A program made the position numbers and the translations under genes. Under the pieces are notes generated by a model, which worked only from the letters and a program-made list of their open reading frames with translations, was not told the origin of the DNA and made no database searches. Positions 47,101 through 55,687 of a DNA stretch of 64,000 nt are shown here, piece by piece (position 1 is the stretch's first letter; each line of letters opens with the position of its first letter). Source of the DNA: Mesostigma viride (taxonomy: Eukaryota; Streptophyta; Mesostigmatophyceae; Mesostigmatales; Mesostigmataceae); the NCBI GenBank assembly GCA_009746045.1, contig RPFO01000380.1, forward strand, positions 649,388-713,387, written 5' to 3'.

Positions 47101-50100
47101 TCATGCTGGCGGACTACGTGCTCCTCCACAAGGCCACCGCCAAGCTGTGCCACGTGCTGGTAAACCTGTTTGCCACGCTGGCCACGCAAGGATTCTGCGG
47201 GCCCAGGGAGCAGCAGAGGGACGGCGAGGGGGCGGGCGGGCCGGGCAAGTTTGAGGACGACGTTGAGGGGACGGGCATGGGCGAGGGCGTGGGCAAGACT
47301 GATGTGAGCGACCAGATCGAGGATGAGGAGCAGCTGATGGGGACTAAAGACCAGGTAAGGGGGGGGAGGACTAGGGACCAGCGAACGGGGGGGGGGGGTG
47401 CGTGCGCGTGGGCATGCGTGCATGGCCAGCTGTGCGGTTGGTTGCTCACAACAACTGCCAATGAGGCCCCTTGCTTCACGTGAAGCCTATTTGTTCTGCG
47501 CGCATTCCTGGTCGTTATAAAAACCTTGCATGCTTGCCTGTCATGATTAAAGGAGGGTGCTTGCCTTCTGTTTCATGGTATTGCAACTAAAGTGTGCACG
47601 CGGCTAGGTGGAGGGAATAAGGAGACCTTGTACGCTATATTAAATTAAATTAACATTAAATTATACCATGACTCCGTTGGGAGATCATGTAGCACGTATT
47701 CCCTTGTTGGGGTGGTTGCAGCGGAAGACGGGGGTGGGGATGAAAAGGACGGGATGGAGATGGCTGGAATAGTGCTTTTCATCGCATGGAGCTTGTCCTG
47801 CAGGCGGAGGATGCGAGCCTGCCACCTGCTCTGGGTATTCGGGAGTGATTGCGCAACGCTATATAGGGGGGAATAAGGATACCTTGTACGCTAAGTATGC
47901 TACTACTACTAAATATTGTTGTCTTGTGCTTGTCTCATTGGGCTGTGTGCACTGAAAGAACCAACATGGGCACTTAAAGTTCACTTTTTTTTTCTCTTTC
48001 CCTGTCTCTTAACGGCATCGCCGGTTCACCCGCAGGAGAAAGGCGAGACCAAGAAGGAGGAGGGCGACGGCGAGGCCAAGGGCGTGGAAATGCAGCAGGA
48101 CTTTGACGGGGAGATGTTCGATCTGTCGGACGATGATGAGGCGGAGGGGGAGGATGAGCCCGAGGAAGGCGAGGAGCGACTTGAACAGGAGATGGGTGAC
48201 GTGGGCAATGACGCCGATGTGGTGGATGAGAAGATGTGGGGTGACGACGACAAGAAGGAGGATGGCAAGGAGAACGGGGGGCAGCAGGAGGAGAAGTACG
48301 AGAAGGACGCGCCCATCAGTGCCGGAAAGCAGGAGAAGGAGTATCGTGGCGCGGAGGATGACAAGGAGGGGCGCCAGCAGAAGGGTGGGGAGGAGGATGA
48401 GATGGGCCCACCACCGGAGGAAGGAGGGGAGGAGGAGGAGGAGGAGGACATGAAGGTGAATCGGCACGGCGAGGGGGAGGAGGAGAACACAGGGATTCAG
48501 CCGGAGAAGGAAGAGGAGCTGCAGCTGCCGGACGATATGGACTTAGACGGGGTGCAAGGGGAGGAAGAGGAGCAGGAGGAGCAGCAAGGGGGGGCAGATG
48601 ACAGGGAAGGGGACCAGCCGCCGCCGCAGCAGAAGCTGGTGGAGGAGTGCGGCAAGACCGCAGGGGAGGAGGAAGGGAAGGAGGAGCAGCAGGGGGAGGA
48701 CGGGGAGGAAGGGGGCAAGGAGGAAGACGGCGATGGGGGGCAGGAGGAGGAGGGGAAGGAAAAGGAGGGACAGGAGCAGGATGCGCCCAGGGAGGATGAC
48801 GATGTGGAGGCTGATGATAATGACGAGAGCAAGGGCGAAGGTTCAGAAGAGCCACCGGCCGCGCCGCCGCTGCCAAACGCGCCGAACGACGAGGCGGACA
48901 AAGTCGAGGAGGACGGCAAGGTGGGGGCGGATGGTGTGCCCGAGGTCGCAGAAGAAGAGCCCAAAGGGGAGAAGGAGGAGGAGGAGGAGAAGGAAAGGGA
49001 GGAGGACAGGACGCAACGAGCGCGCGACCAGAAGGCCCCGACCGACGCCCCCGGTGTCCGCCAGGGTGTCCAGGGTGAGGACACGGCGATGGAGGAGGAG
49101 CCTGCGGAGGAGGCCCCCGCCAGGGAGCGGGTGGCGGCGCCGCTACCTCAGGAGGAGGGGCGTGAGGAGAACGAGGACCGGTCGGCACGCACCGTGGACG
49201 ACGACCCCTCGGGCAGCCGTAGGGAGAAGGTGGCTGGGCAGTCAGGGACACTGGAGGACGCCGCCGAGGCGCCCAAGCAGTCGAGGCCGAGCGAGGCGAA
49301 CCCGTTGCGTAGCCTCGGGGACGCTATGAGGGAATGGAAGCAGCGGCTGCACATGCTGGAGGAGGAGGAGAAGAAGAGCCAGGAGGAGGCACGCAAGGAG
49401 GCGAGTGAGCGGATGCCAGTAGATGACGCCACCGCGGTGGACGAGGCGGGCACGTTCGAGTACTGCCCAGAGGGAGAAGAGGAGGAGGCGGACGCGCAGG
49501 CGCTTGGTCCCGCCACCGAGGAGCAAGTGCAGGCGATGGGGGAGGAAGAGAAGCGCGCAGTGTCGGCAGCACAGGAGGACAAGGAGGCGGCGGCGGTGCA
49601 TGCGCAAGACGCGGAGAAGGATGAGGCGATGGAGGAGGAAGGGGATAAGGGGGATGAGGGTAAGGATGACGAGGGGGTGGATGTGCGCGTGCAAGGGAAG
49701 CACAAGAAGCCGCCTTTGGACACGGGCGGGGAGGAAGGGGTGTCAGATCAAGATGAGCAAGGGGCAGGGGCGGCACCCGGTGAATTGGTGGCCCCGGACG
49801 AGTCTGCGAGGGGGGGCCGCAGGGACGACGCGGAGCAACAAGCGTTTGCGTCGGTGGCAGGGTTCGCAAAGCCCCAGGAGGCGTCGATGTTGCCACCACC
49901 ACTTGCGGGGGCGCATCGGCTGCTGGTTGAGGACCGGCCGTTCTCGCAGGAGGAGCTGGCGTCGCTGCGGCAGGAACTTCAGGCGGAGATCGAGGCGGCC
50001 AGAGATGCTGAGGCTCCTGGCGCGAGGGAGGCCCGTGCGCGCGACATCTGGCGCAAGTACGACGCGCTCACGGGCGCGACGGCGCACGAGCTGGCAGAGC

Positions 50101-53100
50101 AGCTGCGGCTGATCCTGGAGCCCACGCTTGCGACCAAGCTGGCAGGGGACTACCGCAGCGGCAAGCGCATAAGCATGAAGCGGGTGATCACGTATATCGC
50201 CTCACAGTTCCGCAAGGACAAGATCTGGCTGCGGCGCACGCGGCCCAACCGACGGGAGTACCAGGTGAGTGGGGGCCGGGGGGGGAAAGGGGGATAGCAG
50301 GGATGCCAGAATTATTTTTTTGTATGTGCGTGTGTGTGTGTGGGGGGGGGGGGGGGGGAGGGCGGGCGGGCGAGCGGGCATATGTGTGTGTGGTAGGCAT
50401 AATCTTCATGCATATCCAACAGAGCCAGACGCCACAAGTACCAGGTGGGGCCCAAGTGTACTACTCTACCTTTCCACAGCAACCATCTGTCCCAGGGCGT
50501 CTCCCAGGGATTGCCCCTCTGTGTCACTTCACTACCCCTCTGTACCTAGCCACTGTACCTAGCCATTCTCGGGTGCCCGATTCCCTTTTTCTTTTGCAGT
50601 ACCTTCCACCTTGGAAAGTGCTATCCTATCCTCGTGTTCATTAATCCTATCCTCGTGTTAATTACTCCTATCCACGTGTTAATTAATCTTATCCTCGTGT
50701 TAATTAATCCTATCCACGTGTTAGTTCCTATCCTCATTCTACTACATTGATGTCCCTATATCCATCCCTCCCTGCACCTATCGCAGGTGGTGGTGGCGAT
50801 CGACGACTCGCGCAGTATGGGCGAGAATGGGTGCGGCGCGCTGGCATTAGAGGCCACGGCCGTCATCTGCAAGGCGATGGCCCAGCTGGAGATCGGCGAC
50901 CTGTCCATCATCCGCTTCGGTGGCAAGGAGAAGGTGCTGCCGGTGCATGACTTTGGGCAGCCGTTCGGGGAGGAGGCGGGCGTAAATGTGAGTGGCCGTT
51001 GCGTGTGTCAGCTATTGGGCATTGCTTGTCAACTGTTTCGTGGGTATGGACGTCATTTTATAGGACGCGAGCGGGGGTAGATGTCTGGCTGTACAGGTCT
51101 CTTTCAAAGGAAGGACACTTTCATGGGATGCGAGCCCTGGAACGTGTGTGATGAAGTTTTTCTAACACGCTTACTTGTTTGGTGATTGGACACGTGGCTG
51201 TGGTATACGAGACGTACGGCTCTCTCGTCACCATGGTAGAAGTCTGGTTTGGATCTAAGACCTGAGAATGGTATTGTCATCATGCAAAGATGTCATCAGC
51301 ATGGGTGGCTTGCTAATACTATTTGGCTCTATTGTCATGAACAGGCCATTACCTAGTATGATTCTTTCATTTAATTGCCTTTTTGTTTCAATCACGTACA
51401 TGTTTGTGCTGGTCTCCAACCCACCTTACTTACTCGGATCTGGTCCTTGTGTCCCATGGCCCGCTGTCCCCCTGCCCCGGTCTGCCCGTGTAACTTCCTG
51501 CACCGGTGCCCCCACAGCTGGTGTCGGCGTTTGACTTCAGCCAGGACAACACAATCCGCGACGAGCCGATGCTGTCGCTCCTCCAGTTCCTCTCCTCCTC
51601 CCTCTCGCTCGCAAAGGCACGGCTATCGCAGCGCGCCGCCTCGGCCGAGCTGCAGCAGCTGGTAATCGTCATCGCGGACGGGCGGTTCCACGAGAAGGTG
51701 AGCATTCTTCCTCGTCCTAGTAAAGTGGGGCGGTCCCATATGAAGGCGAGCGGGGAAGTTTCAAGGTGCTGTTAGAACGGGGCAAAGTGACCCCTTATAA
51801 AAGGCGTTGCGCTCACGAAGCCTAGTCTAATGGTCACTATCATGCTCATGTCATGGTCACCTCAGACAAGGGGTCGCCCTAGCGAAGCCTAGTGCTTGTT
51901 ATGTTTGGTTTGTTATTTAGTATTTGGTGTCTATTAGCGATAGGTGGTCTCATGAGAAGGCAAGGAACTTAGTTGTTCCCAAGTAGAAATCAACGTGCTT
52001 GTTAGAGGTTTTCCAAGAACAGTGGCAGGGCGCTGCATCAGGCGGCATGGGTCCATCAAAGCCCTGCTGCTTGCCAATTCCTAAAATTGCGGGCTGACTA
52101 GTTCTTTTACCTCACCTCTGGCGGTCGTCATCTCTAGAGCGTCTCTTGTGCCTAACCGATGCTTGCGTGTCTGCGGTGTGCTTGGCTGCGCGCCCCTTGT
52201 GCTGCCGTCCGCAGGAGACGCTGCGCCGCGCGCTGCACCAGGTGGGCAGCCCCCACCAGCTGCTCGCCTTCCTCGTGCTGGACAACCCGGCGCAGTCCAT
52301 CCTCGACATGCAGGTGAGGCTTTGCACTGTGTAAATGCAGGTGAGGGGCTGCTCCTGAGGCTTTCCCGCGGTTAAAACAAATGAAGGGCTGCTTTAGATG
52401 CCCTGGAGGGTGTGGATTGGCAAGGCGCCACAGAGGGGAGCATGGGAGGCGCGGCCCTGACGTTAACCTAGCAGTTTTACGAGAGCATGACGTAGTGGTA
52501 TGTCGGCACATGCTCCGCCAGATGTTCGCCCGATGATGCAGAGCAGTGCCTGGTTCTTGTTTTCTGGTCACGAAATCTGACAAGGTAACGTGCATGAAAT
52601 CTCAGATATACAGGAGTAATTAGTATATGAGTAGTATGTGAGTAGCATATGAGTAGCACATGAGTAGTATATGAGTACTATGTGAGTAGTATGTGAGTAG
52701 CATATGAGTAGTATGTGAGTAGCATGTGAGTAGTGAGTAGCATATGAGTAGTATGTGAGTAGCATATGAGTAGTATGTGAGTAGCATATGAGTAGTATGT
52801 GAGTAGCATATGAGTAGTATGTGAGTAGCATATGAGTAGTATGTGAGTAGCATATGAGTAGTATGTGAGTAGCATATGAGTAGTATGTGAGTAGCATATG
52901 AGTAGTATGTGAGTAGCATATGAGTAGTATGTGAGTAGCATATGAGTAGTATGTGAGTAGCATATGAGTAGTATGTGAGTAGCATATGAGTAGTATGTGA
53001 GTAGCATATGAGTAGTATGTGAGTAGCATATGAGTAGTATGTGAGTAGTATATCCTGCCACACCTGCACTTTATCCTGCCACACCTGCAGAGGCGGATTC

Positions 53101-54906
53101 TGCCATGTGGCCGTCTCTTTGTCATCACATCCCGGCCACGGTGCCGGTACCACGCCTACCCTGCAGCATCTGGGCAAGGGCGGCACACTTGTGGTGATGG
53201 TGTGGCCCCCTGGATTGGTGTGCCGTGCTTGCTGCTGGATAGGCAAGGCAGCCAGCATGCTACGATGGAGCAAACCGCTTGCAACCGCTTGTAGCATACT
53301 GCCGTACAGAAGCACTCATATAGTGTCTACTTACATCACTGACGCGACTGGCTTGGTTGCAAATGCCCAACCCACTCACTTCTGCTTTTCTTTACATGCA
53401 GTGATGTCTGACTGACTCGTCTTTTCTTACGCATGTTCTACGGCTTACGCACGTTCCTACTAAGTCGCTAGGTTCCAATCTAATAGCTGTCGTGGATGTG
53501 CCAGAGCGGCCACATTTCACTAGTCTCCCCCCGAATGATACGGTTTGCACCTCCCCTTGGATATGTGTGCGCCTTTGCCTCGCCTGGCGCCAACGTGGCC
53601 GGTCTCTTTATCGGTCAGTTGGTCATACTTGCGCGTTGCCTTGCCACGCACATGTTCGTTCGCCTCACCCCGGTCCTTGCAGTCGGTCTCGTTTGCGGGC
53701 GGCAAGGCCACGTTCACCAAGTACATGGACAGCTTCCCCTTCCCCTACTACATGCTGCTGCAAGACATCCACGCACTGCCACGCACGCTCGCCGACCTGT
53801 TGCGCCAGGTGAGGGCACTTCTTCTACGGCACGACATGGCAACACGCCCCCGGTTTCTTCAGGTTTCGGTTACTCTCATATGTTTTTGTTTGTTGTCCGT
53901 TCTTGTTGCGCCAGTTGAGGGCATGATTTTGACAACGCAACTGACGACATGCACCCGGACTTCCAGGGTTTTCTTCGTCTCTCATTTTTTTTCTTCTGCG
54001 CTATTCTGGTTGCACCCTGCCAGATGCTGTTTTCCCTGTGTCTCGATGGGGAGTTAGTTTTTTGGGAACGTGCCCAGGATAACTTTTTTGGGAACATGCC
54101 CAGGATAACTGGGGGCAGGGTCTCATGAAGGCTCGAGCCTCGTTTCTCTCCTTAGAATTGCACTGTCACTGCCAATCGATCGATGTTGTTAGCACCTGAT
54201 TCAGCTCTGCAGGCGTTGCCATTGCACGTTTGGCTAGCCGCTGGGAGCAGGATGGGAATCTAGTAAGAACTCTAGTGTTTCCTGAGCAGTCAAAGTTTCA
54301 AGCTAAAAGTTTAACTTGCATGAAGGTAGATTTTATATAGCACAGACCATGAACATGGGCATGGGCATGGGCCAGGGAATGGTAACTACTTATCAAGCTG
54401 GAGGTTACCATGAAGCTGTAAAGCATGCTTGTGTATAATCGGCATTTGCGAGAATGGGATGTGCACCCCTTTTGGCACATGCCTGGGAGCAGGCCAAATA
54501 GGCTTGCCTGGCGGCCTGTTGCTGGCATTCCCAGAATTTCTTGTTTACATACATCCTGATCCTGTTTCTTAGATGGAGAAGTGTGGAAGAAAAGGGCAAA
54601 GTCCGGCTCATATTATTCTCTTTTGCAGTTGTTGTCGGCGGTTGCTGGCCTATGAAAAGTAGTAGTAAGTTAAGGCTGTTGTCAACCATCATGCTCTATT
54701 CTTCCACAGGCTCAACGTAGGGTAGCCTCAAATGAAAGACCGGTGCCTGATGCTGCTTGCATGTCGAGAAAGAAACAGGTTAGCAAGGATGGAGTTTCGT
54801 TCTCTGCTCATATGCTAACTCAGCAATTGTTCCTTGGATTTTCTGCGCGTGTTCTTGCGCTTGCCCCCCGCAGTGGTTTGAGATTATGCAGCGAATGTCC
54901 CATTGA
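16313..54906 (+). CDS. MDN1: Midasin, six-module AAA+ ATPase of 60S ribosome biogenesis (24 exons)
   Basis: Exons by GT-AG junctions and phase: 16313-16420, 17028-17311, 18012-18533, 19726-19989, 20436-20608, 21206-21318, 22085-22204, 22728-22809, 23076-23198, 23672-39323, 40178-40730, 41564-41884, 42389-42515, 43099-43160, 43517-43669, 44566-44784, 45590-46111, 46905-47354, 48036-50264, 50787-50987, 51518-51697, 52215-52313, 53683-53808, 54874-54906. The sum is 22,716 nt (7,571 aa plus stop), in frame throughout. Domain order is N-terminal helical region, AAA1-AAA6, long linker, D/E-rich tail and MIDAS domain, as in yeast Rea1. Midasin uses ATP to pull Ytm1 and Rsa4 from pre-60S particles in the nucleolus and nucleoplasm. 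The length exceeds the usual 4,900-5,600 aa, mostly through low-complexity inserts. Identity is certain; some junctions are unverified. Confidence 0.95.
18654..18678 (+). repeat. C25 homopolymer in MDN1 intron 3
   Basis: An uninterrupted run of 25 C lies 120 nt after the exon 3 donor. Length may be affected by sequencing error. Confidence 0.8.
18957..19409 (+). repeat. 11-bp minisatellite in MDN1 intron 3
   Basis: About 41 copies of TCCCATCATTG with C/T and T/C variants. Eleven is not a multiple of three and the unit has no stop in any forward frame, so all three frames are open; this is not a gene. Confidence 0.95.
20372..20397 (+). repeat. C26 run serving as pyrimidine tract of intron 4
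   Basis: 26 consecutive C lie 38 nt before the exon 5 acceptor at 20434-20435. It is the main pyrimidine tract of that intron. Confidence 0.8.
21759..22043 (+). repeat. 12-bp minisatellite in MDN1 intron 6
   Basis: About 24 copies of TTCTGTTGTACC, nearly perfect, with one T-to-C variant near 21980. It ends about 40 nt before the exon 7 acceptor and is pyrimidine-rich on the coding strand. Confidence 0.95.
23672..39323 (+). CDS. MDN1: MDN1 exon 10: 15.65-kb exon with AAA2-AAA6 and the linker
   Basis: This exon covers residues about 597-5814 with no stop. Walker A motifs: AAA2 GETGVGKT (794), AAA3 GPTSSGKT (1322), AAA4 GETGCGKT (1620), AAA5 GAPGVGKT (2219), AAA6 GPCSGKS (2601). Walker B: LLDEIN (about 1058), LDELN (1389), LIDEIS (1816), LLDEMN (2289). 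The AAA6 equivalent is LLENAN (2949), lacking the usual D-E pair, as expected for this degenerate module. Arg-containing RSRFTELYVPEL, FRNRFMELHV, LRNRFTEVWV and LNRFTKVF segments mark the other halves. After about residue 3000 the sequence is the poorly conserved linker, loaded with Ser/Ala/Gly-rich inserts; conserved islands include LSSLGQFRKRLAMVRSFYC near the end. Inserts also lie inside AAA2, AAA4 and AAA6. Confidence 0.95.
39316..39385 (+). other. Triplicated 5' splice site after MDN1 exon 10
   Basis: TGCCAGAGGTAAGCG occurs at 39316-39330 (the true donor), again at 39346-39360, and as TGCCATAGGTAAGCG at 39371-39385, each followed by a G run. Only the first keeps the frame; use of the second or third would read into the TAA at 39325-39327. 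Confidence 0.85.
39595..39735 (+). repeat. Degenerate GGTTCCTACATGG-type repeat in MDN1 intron 10
   Basis: Eight or so diverged copies of TGGTTCCTACATGG or TGGTTCCT at irregular spacing. No coding signal. Confidence 0.65.
40178..47354 (+). CDS. MDN1: MDN1 exons 11-18: end of linker and start of the acidic region
   Basis: Residues about 5814-6616. Exon 11 contains KKAFADLLKALRAIGLSHRK, matching the midasin motif (L.DLFK.L..IGLS.RKG). Exon 12 has AEGYYVRNVAQLQRLW; exon 13 ELCSAFCSHLLYLQRLQRR. Exon 14 is only 62 bp. Exon 18 holds LLHKATAKLCHVLVNLFATL, ATQGFCGP and VSDQIEDEEQL, the conserved lead into the D/E-rich tail. Exon 11's acceptor at 40177 was chosen because it is the only nearby CAG whose phase fits. 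Exon 13 was ended at 42515 because only that donor matches exon 14. Confidence 0.85.
41371..41504 (+). repeat. CAACNAC-rich repeat in MDN1 intron 11
   Basis: ACAACCACTACCACTA-type triplet-rich repeats, with a longer unit of about 45 bp containing AACAAGTACAACCGCTACAA present twice. Confidence 0.8.
43859..44092 (+). repeat. 32-bp minisatellite in MDN1 intron 15
   Basis: Seven exact tandem copies of a 32-bp unit beginning GGGTTGAAGCTGTGTGAACC, plus a partial eighth. Perfect identity points to recent expansion. Confidence 0.95.
46131..46345 (+). repeat. Degenerate CTCTATTTGCTTGT repeat in MDN1 intron 17
   Basis: Diverged copies of CTCTATTTGCTTGTTTGCCT with interspersed CTCTAGCTACCCAC, in two nested unit lengths. 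Confidence 0.8.
47612..47893 (-). mobile_element. SINE-like insertion (inverted) in MDN1 intron 18
   Basis: A segment of about 230 bp is bounded by 26-bp direct repeats, 47612-47637 and 47868-47893, which differ at only two bases. Just inside the left one is an A/T-rich tail, then TCCGTTGGGAGATCATGTAG at about 47674-47693, which is the complement of the 3' part of the element at 56413-56630. The remaining head region is not clearly similar. This fits a SINE inserted in the minus orientation, with target-site duplication. Confidence 0.55.
48036..50264 (+). CDS. MDN1: MDN1 exon 19: D/E-rich tail
   Basis: 743 codons (residues 6617-7359), overwhelmingly Glu, Asp, Gln, Gly and Lys. It includes the conserved MQQDFDGEMFDL and DEKMWGDDD motifs near its start, and LPDDMDLDG at about 48525. 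The last 70 residues are folded-type and highly conserved: LRLILEPTLATKLAGDYRSG, RISMKRVITYIASQFRKDKI and WLRRTRPNRREYQ. In the family this flexible acidic tether lets the MIDAS domain reach back to the AAA ring and substrate. GAGGAGGAA-type codons make the DNA purine-rich and open on the opposite strand as well. Confidence 0.95.
50623..50736 (+). repeat. ~22-bp repeat in MDN1 intron 19
   Basis: Five copies of a unit like TCCTATCCTCGTGTTAATTA with C/A and C/T variants, shortly before the exon 20 acceptor. A T/G and G-rich stretch (about 50330-50370) lies earlier in the same intron. Confidence 0.85.
50787..54906 (+). CDS. MDN1: MDN1 exons 20-24: C-terminal MIDAS domain
   Basis: Residues 7360-7571 form a von Willebrand A-like fold. 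Exon 20 opens with VVVAIDDSRSMGENG, giving the metal-binding D-x-S-x-S at 7365-7369. Exon 21 carries LQQLVIVIADGRFHEK with the Asp-Gly of the third loop. Exon 22 has LLAFLVLDNPAQSILDMQ, exon 23 YMDSFPFPYYMLLQDIHALP, and exon 24 WFEIMQRMSH then TGA at 54904-54906. This domain grips the ubiquitin-like domains of Ytm1 and Rsa4. All junctions are phase 0. The very short last exon (11 codons with stop) matches the family's terminal W-F-E motif. Confidence 0.9.
52621..53050 (+). repeat. 22-bp minisatellite in MDN1 intron 22
   Basis: About 19 copies of a unit alternating ATGAGTAGTAT and GTGAGTAGCAT. It has no stop on the minus strand, which creates long Tyr/Ser/His frames there; these are artefacts. 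A 17-bp doublet (ATCCTGCCACACCTGCA) follows at 53051-53090. Confidence 0.95.
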
Positions 54907-55687
54907 GGCATATAGCCTGTCCATGAGATAAGGGATGCCCGGGACGGCGAGAAGATGTCACTGCATGGATATCCCGTGACGTCAAATGCTGCGAGCACGG
55001 CAGTGCCAATTATTTAACAGCAATGGCCCTCATCCTGGATTATGCAAGACCAACGTGGCGTTGGTGTGTTGCCTGTATCAGCCGACATCATATCAAGTTT
55101 TGCAGCATGAAGGACAGGGTAGCGGTTGCAATACAAAAGCATTGTCCTGAATTTTTTTTAGGTTATTTATTTGGTTTCTGGAGATGACAAAGTGACCAGT
55201 TTGCCAGTGCTGGGGTGACGCCTGGCAAATTTTTCATGGGCTCAAGAATCAAGATGCGAACCACCAAAATAGGGAAAGTCGGATACACTTGGAATCCACA
55301 TTGATGGGCCAGTCCCACACTTGCTGCTATGCCGCTGCAAATGGTGCATACATGCATTTCCCTTGATGGCATGCCACAGAGTACCTTATTGTCTTTCAAA
55401 CTTCCACAAAAAGCCTTTTTTTGCTTTAAATTTTTGTGTCTGTAAATGTTGTGGATGCATGAATTTCAATGCTGTTTCGCATATGCTGGACATGTGGCGG
55501 TGCATATGTATCAAGCTATTCAATTCTGTTGCCGCCAAACAGACTGCGCCGCTGTAGGTAATTTATATACCATGTATCCACCCATTCGTGATCGCTTCAA
55601 ACTGCTGGGGAGCATGCTCCCCGACGCCATGACAGGGTTGGCCGGCAGCGATGTTGCTGCCTGTCGTAGTTTTGTGATATGTAGTTA
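54907..55687 (+). other. MDN1 3' UTR and downstream, no gene recognised
   Basis: No protein motif was found. A TGTAA occurs at 55441 and could be the poly(A) signal, but it is 535 nt past the stop and may be chance. Confidence 0.4.

Noticed and set aside
48316-49902. Minus-strand Pro/Ser-rich frames opposite the acidic exon
   Set aside because: They are the complement of Glu-rich codons; a shadow of exon 19.
52568-53315. Tyr/Ser/His-rich minus-strand frames
   Set aside because: They come from the 22-bp intronic minisatellite, not from a gene.
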